Below are positions 45,481-53,584 of a stretch of 53,584 nt of DNA, in pieces. A program made the translations under genes and the position numbers. The notes below the pieces were generated by a model. It had not been told where the DNA came from. It made no database searches and was given only the letters and a program-made list of their open reading frames with translations. Every line of letters begins with the position of its first letter. Position 1 is the first letter of the stretch. Source of the stretch: Stereum hirsutum FP-91666 SS1 (Eukaryota; Basidiomycota; Agaricomycetes; Russulales; Stereaceae); NCBI RefSeq assembly GCF_000264905.1, contig NW_006763157.1, positions 143,983 through 197,566 of the forward strand, in the 5' to 3' direction.

Positions 45481-45694
45481 GTGTTGAAGAGTAAAGTCAG
45501 TGATTTGATTGGTTGGTAGAGGAAGGACGTTGAAAGGAACGAGACACAAACGGGACGAGGACGTACGGAGATAGTCCCCAGACTTCGATACTCGGATTAA
45601 ACCGCAGATTCCTACATAAACATCCGCATAAGCATTCAGCCAACCAAGGCCTACTCCTCCAACGTCCCAAAAGAAGTGAAAACGGACAGATTGG

Positions 45695-46745
45695 TAGTCG
45701 CACTCAGCCTAGCTAGCATGCGCGGTGATAGAATCAAATCACAGAGAAGGGCTGAGAGCATAGAGGAACATACGAAGGTGAAGGTTGGATGCACGGGAGA
45801 CGGCCGAGTGCAGAAGCAATGTAATATCAAGACGGTCGACTCTGGCCGAACGGCTGGAAGGATTGATTCGAGGATGACGATGATCAGAACTCCCGTATCT
45901 AGAGGGAGATATTTCTGATGGTAGAGCACGAAACCTAAGCTAGGAACGTTGCACGAGCATTCGAAAGGAGAGCGGAGTAGAAGAGGGTTGATTTGTTGGC
46001 CGTTGGTGGCGTCGATTAGTTGAGGTAGTTTGAGCCGGGAGAGGACATATATGCATGTTCAAAAAGCAGGAGTGGAGTAGGGTTAGAGTTCCGCCCTCTG
46101 TCAGCGCACGAACTAACACTAGGAGATTGCTCAGACGAACCTCCATCGCCGTACCTCAACCACAACTGTTGCTATACGTTTTACTCGATTGTTCACCTCT
46201 CAACCACCGAGAACAGAAACAGCACTTCCGGCAGCGCATATTCTCGATAAGAATGTCCATGTGAATCCTGTCAGGTCGCCAAAAGTCGGGGAGTATGGGT
46301 AAGGATCGCGATGGAGCGCGATTTCTCGGAAAGGTGGTGCCAGAGTACGCACAGAGTCATTTCATACAAAAGCACAGTGTGGTCGCCATTCGGGGTCAGA
46401 ACAATATAATCGACAAGTATGCAGAGGACTGGGACATGGTGGAGAGAGACTGAGAGACGAAACGATTCCAGGAAGATGACGTCATCAGCTTGATCCCCGC
46501 GTTGAAATTTGAGCGCTTGAGCGCCACACACTGGTCTCACACACACTCCTCATCGTCGACCGTTTTCTCCTCGTCATCGAGCTCGACGTCGTTTCTCTAC
46601 GAGCGTCCTCTGGTCATTATTCTCAGTGCTTACCATGACATTGCACTCTCAAGACCTCGGAATGACTCTCACAACACACCTTCGTACTCTCTCCCATGAT
46701 CTCCTTGACCCTCTTGTCCTCCCAGTCCTCGACAGAGTACCCCAA
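45695..46745 (+). repeat. repeat R2, copy 2
   Basis: Diverged direct copy of 34,735-35,785, with the same ordered landmarks. It lies at the truncated 5' end of the permease pseudogene and runs nearly straight into R1 copy 3. Confidence 0.75.
46477..46484. promoter_or_regulatory. CRE-like TGACGTCA site
   Basis: Same palindrome as at 35,533 in R2 copy 1, with a conserved surrounding block although most of R2 has diverged. Confidence 0.35.
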
Positions 46746-46829
46746 CAAATCTCTCCCGCTCCTCTCAGTGCGGCATATGGGAGGATTTTGCGAGTTTAAC
46801 CCACTTGATATCTATCTTCCAGAAGTAGG

Positions 46830-47465
46830 GCACGCCTTCTTCTCCGTTCTGTCTTGGTCCCTCCGTCGCTGTCATCATCTGCAGTGTCGAGCTTCAGTCC
46901 ACGGCGATCTTATATTCACGTCGGTAAACGTCGCACACGACCCGCCACGCAAATGGGCACCCCTTTCCCAGCTCCTACCTCACTGCATACATGCCCCCGG
47001 TGCATGCCTCGATCCGCAGCAGTACCGTTGTCGCTGCTCCGGCGTCCGTGATCATGACTTGTCGCACACGAGCACAAAGCCCGGACGTTTCCCATTCCCA
47101 TCCACTCTTCGGAGATTCCTGTACTAGGTCCACCCGTTCGTCCTCTGTCCAACGCTCCGTTCTCTACGGCCTTTCCTGTGTGCTCATCATCGAGGCCACA
47201 TCCCGCTGCCTCAATCATACTCCTATTATCTCCGTGGCATCTCTCGACTCTCAACCTCCTGCCCATCTTCATCCATTCTCCGACATATAGCAATCCACGC
47301 ATCGTGTTGCATTCTTCGCCAGACGCCTAATCCTCATATGCACGGCCAACGGTCAACCATCACCTTCCGGCCCCGTCCATCTCTGCTTGGCTCTCAGTCA
47401 GTTGCTAGGCGCGCGCGATCTCTGTCTCTGTCCGCACCCTCTGAGTCTTCGTGCGTATGTTTGGG
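46830..47465 (+). repeat. repeat R1, copy 3 (shorter)
   Basis: Matches 24,980-25,890 with internal deletions. Shared words are GTCGGTAAACGTCGCAC, CCCCCGGTGCATGC, GCGCGCGCGATCTC and CTTCGTGCGTATGTTTGGG. The ~265-bp internal tandem of copy 2 is reduced here. Non-coding. Confidence 0.7.
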
Positions 47466-47499
47466 TCTAGATGCGTTACGAGTGCCAACACTTTGACAG

Positions 47500-49090
47500 C
47501 CTGAGAGTAGGGCGAGGCCATCCTCCCATCCTTCGTATGATCACAACCCATGAGTCGGCCCGTTTCGTCTCTGAGCTTTTCTGGACGAATTTCGGAGGTT
47601 GCATTCGAGATGTTGAGCTTGTCTATCTTATCGTTCGAGGATACACTGCCAAGTTCAACGCAGTACTGAAGTCTGTGCCTCTGTCTCCCCGATCGGTGAT
47701 TTTCGCATTTTCAGTCTCATATTTCGGATATTGACGCGATATAACCACTTTTGCTCGGCCACCATCCATGTAGGTTGCCCGGATTGGAGTCATGATCATA
47801 GACGTTGATTCCTTCGCGTCCACCACGTCCGGACCTCGCTCTGTGCGCTTTCCTTTATTTTTCACGAAGCTCCATCATCAGCTTTGATCAGCACCTCCCT
47901 AGATATCGACTGAGGTTCATCTAGGCCTCATGTGCGTCTTTCTTACCGAACTCGTGTGCGTCCTTGTCCAGCACCGAGACCATTTATGCGACTATTTCGG
48001 GCTTAGGAGGTGTGCGCGATCGTCGTTGTGATCGATATTCATTCGGCATTCATGCGGTTTACTACGATGAGCATGATGTACCGCGATCTGCTTCAGTAGG
48101 CTCGTACTGCATATAACGCTAGACGAATCGACTGAAATTATCATCGCGAGTGTCAGTACCAAGCACGAGAAACTTCAGTCCCAGAGAGTGAAGTGCACTC
48201 TCCCGGCTGTCATATTTTGTCATCCGTGCCCAACGTTATGATATACCTCGCATACTCCAGTCAAGTACATCCACTTGTAAGTGCCCCCCGCCCTTCCTCT
48301 TCGTATGCTCGGCCTTCATGATAGAGCTTAGCCCTCCGAGGCTTCCTTCAGTCTATAACCGGAGAACTTTTTCCTTCATACCACTCTGTCGTCGATATCC
48401 ATTCGGACGGAAGCCGCACAATACCGGCGATGTTGGAATTTACGCCTTTGCGCTCCTCGTAGCCAGTAGAGCGCTCCTTGACGCTATATAGTCGTCTTTC
48501 TTCGACAGCCGTGTAGTTCGTGCAGATAACAGTCACGATCATATAGGTTATCTCCTTCACGCGACAACCGTCAAGAAGAAGCAGGCTCTCGTATCTCACT
48601 CTCTATACACGTCGCAGACGCTCTCTGCTACTTCAGAACGAAGCTCCATGGTCGCCCTTCATCAGCACCTCTCCGGAGATCGACCGAGATTCATTCAGGC
48701 CTCATCGCCGTCTCCAACCGGTGCACACGTTATGCTTGAACAAGTTCGTTCTTTCTTACTTGATTCATGAGCGTCTTTGTTGAGCGCTGATACAGTTTCT
48801 ATGACTGGCTCAGACCCCGGAGGCGGGGGCAATCGTTGTAGTGGTCGATATCGGTTCGTGGACTTGCATTGAATGCCCGCTAGACCAATCAACTGGAACT
48901 CTCATCCTAGATGTCAGCACGGAGCTCGAGAGGCTTCGATCGCAGAATCTAAAGTGCACTTACCCGCTCGTCATATTTCGCTTTTTTTTACGCCCCGAAC
49001 ACTATGATATACCTATTTTGACTGTCTAAAGAACCCGGTCATCTCAGAGTCCCACTCATTCGCTCGAACGTCTCGTCAGCTCGTTATGCT
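47500..49090 (+). repeat. repeat R3, copy 2
   Basis: Carries the R3 landmarks in two successive diverged units (about 47,640-48,300 and 48,300-49,090): GCGCTCCTCGTAG, AGCACCTC..GATCGACYGAG, CGCTAGACSAATCRACT and AAAGTGCACT-like words. It follows R1 copy 3 directly, as R3 follows R1 at 25.9 kb. No gene is supported. Confidence 0.65.
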
Positions 49091-49311
49091 AGATGTCGCT
49101 TCGCATTTCAAGGCTTCCTTCGGTTTAGAGCTAGAAGAGGTTTGCCTTCGGATTCCGCTGTTGCCGATGTCCATGCACACCTAATTACGGGAACACACTG
49201 CGTCGAATTCAGAGATATCTACCCTTACACAGCAAACCGAAGACGAAGTGTTGAGCTCAAAGTCAAGCTAGTGAGCTGACACCGAGAAGGGATAAATACA
49301 CTAATCGACCG

Positions 49312-49318
49312 TATAAAG
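49312..49318 (+). promoter_or_regulatory. possible TATA box of the NLR gene
   Basis: TATAAAG about 345 bases upstream of the chosen ATG, the first non-repeat sequence after R3. The distance is long, so an untranslated first exon or a different start is possible. Confidence 0.3.
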
Positions 49319-49661
49319 AGGGGGTAAAATTGACTGCGTCATGCCCGCGTCTGATAGTGCTCGTATACCGCTGTCGACTTCCCTTCTACAGCGACCTTCG
49401 GACATCTCTTTCTCTCTTTCTGCGACACAGATTCCCAGTACCATGCTTTATCCGCGAGGCCGTAAGCTCCGCATTCTTGCAATGCTTTTGACCATGTTCT
49501 TTTCTCGGTATCACCATCGATAGGGCGAGACTAAAATAGAGACGGGCGCCGTGCCACGCACTGCCTTCATCGATCCAGCTGGCATCGTCCTCTTCCACAA
49601 CCACATCCATCTTGCTACACAACTCGACAGCACCTCTCAACCCTCGAAAGTCACAGTCAAC

Positions 49662-52600
49662 ATGAAGAATAGACTCAGTAAAGCATTGAAGAAAGGCAAA
49701 CGGAGTGGTAAGGATGCAGCAGACTCGGCATCAGAGGCCAACAGCGTGGTCGAATCGAGTCGACATGGATCACAGGTTCGTGCTTTATCTCAGTGGTCGA
49801 GCGTCCAGATACTTGTAGAATTCACTAACGGCAATGCGTCTAAGCAGACGATTCAATCAAAGGGTCAAGGAGGGAGCGATGTGATGCCGTTTGTCCTCAG
49901 TCCTAGCGCTGCACTGGTGCGTCCATATTTTATTCCTCTTTTCGCTTAGCACCTCCATGTAACTTCCACTCGATATAGGCCAGTGTAGCAGTTGCAAGCG
50001 TTGCGGCAGCTTCTATTGGAACTCCTGGAGTACGTTTCCCAGTGGTATATCCCTCCATTATTAGCGTACTAATCCTTTCTTATCGGGATGGACTACCCAA
50101 TACGACTAGATCCTAGCCAATGCACAGCATTCCGCGAACCAAATCTCCGAAGGAGGTGTATGTCCTCGACTTCGTCTATTCTTCTCTGCAACGGTCTCAT
50201 TGTTCTCTCTCCAGCCTTGGTCCACACCGGCTGGCGACCCGAAGTCCTCTCAAGCTCCGTCGGCGCCTATGCAGATTGTGGGAGAGTCCTACCTTCCCCT
50301 TCAGAGTCCGTTGTCTGATCATATTTTTGGATAGCCCGACATCGCCACAGCGCTCGAGGCGGCTCGTGTTGAACAGAAGCCTGCCGTGCGGAACGTGGAG
50401 AGGATGGATCAAACGCTATCTCTCCCTGCTACAGCAGATTCCGCTGTCGATGCAGTAGATAATGCCGTCGACCTTTGGCAGCCGTTGATGGACAAGATCA
50501 AGATCTTCACTGGCATTGTCACCGTCATCGGCGAGGTCAGAGACTCTTATTCTCTTCTCTTATTTCTGTCCTGATTTCACCCTAACGCAGATTCACCCCT
50601 ACGCGAAGATGGTAACGACCATTCTCAGTGCAGTCACAAAGGTTTGTGCGTGTTTCTTATCTATAGACGACTCTCAACAGATCGGCTTTCCTCCTTCATT
50701 CAGCCTCTGATTGCACAGTCCGAGCGGGACAAAAACATGACATCCCTACTTCAGACTATCAGCGAGGTGTACGAATACCTGGTGGCCGTCGAGGATCTGA
50801 AAGTAGATAAGAAGCGCAGAAAAGTTGCTGAAACCGCGGTCAAGCAGTCCGTCGAATGCGCGTATTTTATCCGAGCATACTATCTGGAGAACAAAACATT
50901 TGGTGAGCGTCATTATATAACTGCTTCTGATGTGCTCTGAATGCCACATTCTACCGAACAGTTCTTCGTGCGATAAAAGGAGTTCTTTCGTCGATTGATG
51001 AAACCATCCTGGGGTACAAGACGAAGTTTGAGCAGCTGAGGCAGACGCTCAGAGATCTTTCCGACATCGGTGTTGAGACCAATAGTCTCCGTGTAGCGGA
51101 TATGCTCGACAGTCTCAGTGCGTAGATTTCACTGTTTCATGGCACACTGGCTTACGGACTCGTAGACATGAAATTCGACCTGAGCAACATGTCCCACGTC
51201 AAGGGAGCTGGTGTGCGTGGAGATAAAGCATGTTTGGATGGCACACGAGTTGACGTGATCGATGAAATATCCGAGTGGGTGAACGGTACTGACGTTCCTC
51301 CCGTTTTTTTCCTCCATGGCGAAGCAGGAACAGGTAAATCCGCGATTAGTCACTCCATCGGCCAGAGATTTGAAGCCTTACGTCGCCTCGGAGCGTCCTT
51401 CTGCTGCGATCGTAATTTCGCCGCGAAACGAGACCCGGAGACAGTGCTGACTACGCTCTCGCACGATCTGGCATCTGTGAAGCCAGCCTTCTGTCGAGCT
51501 TTGATGGAATCTCTTCAAGCGAATCCTAGACTCTCGGACACACCGGATATTGAGTTGCAATGGGATAGCCTTATTGTTGCTCCAGCGCAAGCACTGGCAA
51601 ACCCGTTTCCTGTCCTCATTATCATCGATGCATTTGATGAATGTGGCAGTCAAGGATCTCAGTCTCGTAGAACCCTCCTTTCGATATTGACTAAGCGGGT
51701 TCACGAGCTTCCACCCAACTTCCGTATCTTGGTCACTTCTAGAGCCGAGTACGATGTTATGCAGGCAGTCAATCCTGCCAGTCCTGGTCATCTTTGCCAA
51801 AAACGTATGAACGAACTCCCCGCCACAAAATATGACATACTCCGATATATAAATCACACAATGACGAGCCAAGCGGCATCTCACAAAAACCTTACCGAGG
51901 ATCAGCGTCGTACTCTGGCGGAGCGTTCACAGGGCTATTTCCAATGGGCATACCTAGCATGTAAAGTCCTCCTTGGTAAAGGCAGAGGTGGTCTGAGTGT
52001 TAGAAAACGCTTTGAGCGTCTTCTGTCTGTTTCTCCAGGAAAAGAAGATTTACAGCCCCTTGATGCGATGTATAACCTAATCTTATCCAACGCCTTCGAC
52101 TCGACAGACAAAGATGTCATGGAACAATATAAGTCAGTGATGAGCCAGATTCTGGCAGCATTTGAGCCACTCTCTCAACACACATTGAACGAGATTCGCC
52201 AGAAGAGCCGCCATTCCACAGAAATCGATGAGGACGAAATTGAGCTCGTTGTTCCGTTCCTTGGTTCACTTTTTACTGGTCTTCAGGATAGCACCACACC
52301 AGTCCAACCAGTACACGCTTCTGTACGTGACTATCTCTTGGATCGCGAGCGTAGCCAATCATTCTTTGTGGACCTTGCTGGTGGTCATCACACCCTGGCA
52401 CTTGGAAGTCTCCGCCTTATGGCAGAAAAGCTGGAGTTCGATATGTGCAAACTTCCAAACTCCCATTGCAGAAACTCTGAAGTGCTAGATCTCTCTGAAA
52501 GAATATCGGAGAATATTCTTCCTGACTTGTCGTATGCCTGCCGCTTCTGGGGCATGCACATTCATGGGTTTTCGTCACTTGAGGGTCACCTTTCTTTTCC

Positions 52601-53584
52601 AGCACATGAGCTTCATGACTTTATTCACGCCAAGCTCCTGTTCTGGTTAGAAGTCATAGCCGTCATCAACAAGATTGGTGCGGCTCTAAATACTGTGCAC
52701 TTGGTGCTCCAGTGGCTCAAATCGGATGTACGTCTTTCGTGTCTATCAATGCCTTGACTTTGGCTTATACTATTTCACCAGCTTTTCATAAGTTTCAAAA
52801 ACACTGAGGATAAATCTCAAAAGCTCATTGATCTGCTGAAAGACACCCAACAATTCTTACGTGTCTTTGGGAGAGCAATCTCGGACTCAACACCACATCT
52901 TTACCTTTCAGCTCTGCCTTTTGTACCCAAAGGCTGTGCCTTGCAGCACATTTTTGTGCCTGATTTTCCAAGGATCCCAGAGAAATGTTGCAATTCAGAA
53001 TGCAGTATTCAGTGGCCTTCTGCACAGGCCATACTCATTGGGCATAAAGACTGTGTCTGCTCCGTCATTGTGTCTCCAGATGGGAAACACATCGTGTCCG
53101 GCTCAGATGACAACACCATCCGCATCTGGGATGCAGAGACAGGCCTGTCCATTGGCGAGCCTCTTCGAGGGCATGAAGGTTCGGTCAACTCCGTCGCGTT
53201 CTCTCCAAACGGGGAGCGCATCGTGTCCGGCTCGTATGACAACATCATCCGCATCTGGGATGCAGAGACGGGCCTGTCCATTGGCGAGCCTCTTCGAGGG
53301 CATGAAGGTTTGGTCAACTCCGTCGCGTTCTCTCCAAACGGGGAGCACATCGTGTCCGGCTCCAATGACAAGACCATCCGCATCTGGGATGCAGAGACGA
53401 GCCTGTCCATTGGCGAGCCTCTTCGAGGGCATGAAGGTTGGGTCAACTCCGTCGCGTTCTCTCCAAACGGGGAGCGCATCGTGTCCGGCTCCAATGACAA
53501 GACCATCCGCATCTGGGATGCAGAGACGGGCCTGTCCATTGGCGAGCCTCTTCGAGGGCATGAAGATGGGGTCACCTCTGTCGC
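49662..53584 (+). CDS. NACHT-WD40 NLR (STAND NTPase), runs off right edge
   Basis: NOD-like receptor of the HET-E/HET-D type; such proteins sense non-self and trigger cell death in fungi. The start is the ATG at 49,662 (MKNRLSKALKKGKRSGK). Seven or more small exons join in frame and carry Ala- and Pro-rich linkers. A helical domain follows (50,400-51,120: LWQPLMDKIKIFTGIV, IHPYAKMVTTIL, KTKFEQLRQTLRDLSDIG), resembling the helical, HeLo/MLKL-like N-terminal domains of fungal NLRs. The large exon from 51,168 has the P-loop GEAGTGKS (~51,318), Walker B LIIIDAFDECG (~51,615), RILVTSRAEYD and the winged-helix region VHASVRDYLL. After an intron at 52,731-52,788 comes the family link HLYLSALPFVP, then WD40 repeats to the window end. 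No stops; the 3' end is outside. N-terminal domain assignment is tentative; NACHT and WD40 are certain. Confidence 0.9.
53040..53584 (+). repeat. near-identical 129-bp WD40-coding repeats
   Basis: Units start at 53,040, 53,169, 53,298, 53,427 and 53,556 (GGGCAT), exactly 129 bases (43 codons) apart. Each encodes GHxxxVxSVxxSPxGxxIVSGS and IRIWDAETxLSIGEPLR. From the second unit on, the units differ at only a handful of bases, while the first is more diverged. Confidence 0.95.

Noticed and set aside
53009..53575. Long open frames on the minus strand with four repeats of RRGSPMDRPVSASQMRM-like text
   Set aside because: They are the antisense of the 129-bp WD40 repeats; a 129-bp (43-codon) period keeps all frames open together.
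53040..53584. Regular repeats that could suggest a CRISPR array
   Set aside because: The units are contiguous protein-coding WD40 repeats with no spacers, in a eukaryotic gene.

Overview
The window looks like nuclear DNA from a mushroom-forming basidiomycete (Agaricomycetes). Genes are cut by many short GT-AG introns, mostly about 50-75 nt. The protein families are ones expanded in that class: a Plavaka-type transposase, Ulp1-like proteases, TET/JBP-type dioxygenases, DUF6532 and DUF6533 proteins, fungal ubiquitin-like (ULD) proteins and NACHT-WD40 NLRs. All calls come from reading translations and splice sites by eye; no database was searched. The exon-by-exon frame was checked in full for the TET/JBP and DUF6532 genes, and at most junctions for the Ulp1, eqolisin, ULD and NLR genes.

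Region 1 (1-18.1 kb) is a block of transposon-type genes. It starts with the 3' part of an unknown gene, then a Plavaka-type transposase (minus), an apparently intact Ulp1-like cysteine protease (minus), and a GC-rich graveyard of duplicated fragments (7.0-9.5 kb) that includes a piece of a fatty-acid-synthase beta gene. Three plus-strand genes follow: a TET/JBP-type DNA-base dioxygenase of 927 aa with all metal ligands, a DUF6532 protein of 605 aa, and an unknown protein interrupted by an in-frame TGA. Two identical 18-bp perfect palindromes lie at 4762 and 9650, next to the Plavaka and TET genes. This block is the best candidate for an unusual mobile system.

Region 2 (18.2-28.6 kb): a 48-bp-arm inverted repeat abuts a Ty3/gypsy pol fragment that is truncated at both ends. 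The fragment is fused to repeat R1. R1 returns in opposite orientation at 24.9 kb, so two ~1-kb inverted R1 copies bracket a gene for a Ser/Thr-rich single-pass membrane protein that has an unusual 1.2-kb intron. R1 runs on into long degenerate tandem units (R3) to about 28.3 kb. No credible coding sequence was seen in R1 or R3.

Region 3 (28.6-34.7 kb): a small secreted Cys-containing protein gene with a premature TAA, an AT-rich island with a DUF6533 multi-pass membrane protein gene, and a ~0.7-kb MITE-like element with perfect 27-bp terminal inverted repeats.

Region 4 (34.7-45.7 kb): repeat R2, then a frameshifted inverted copy of the Region 2 membrane-protein gene. Next come a G1-family (eqolisin) glutamic peptidase that reads into a transmembrane anchor and cytoplasmic tail, a ULD-domain gene preceded by a 398-bp tandem duplication, and a decayed amino-acid permease.

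Region 5 (45.7-53.6 kb): R2, R1 and R3 lie contiguously (~3.4 kb), suggesting that they form one composite repeat. A NACHT-WD40 NLR gene follows and runs off the right edge. Its WD40 repeats are nearly identical 129-bp units. The NLR and ULD genes are candidate innate-recognition genes embedded in repeats.
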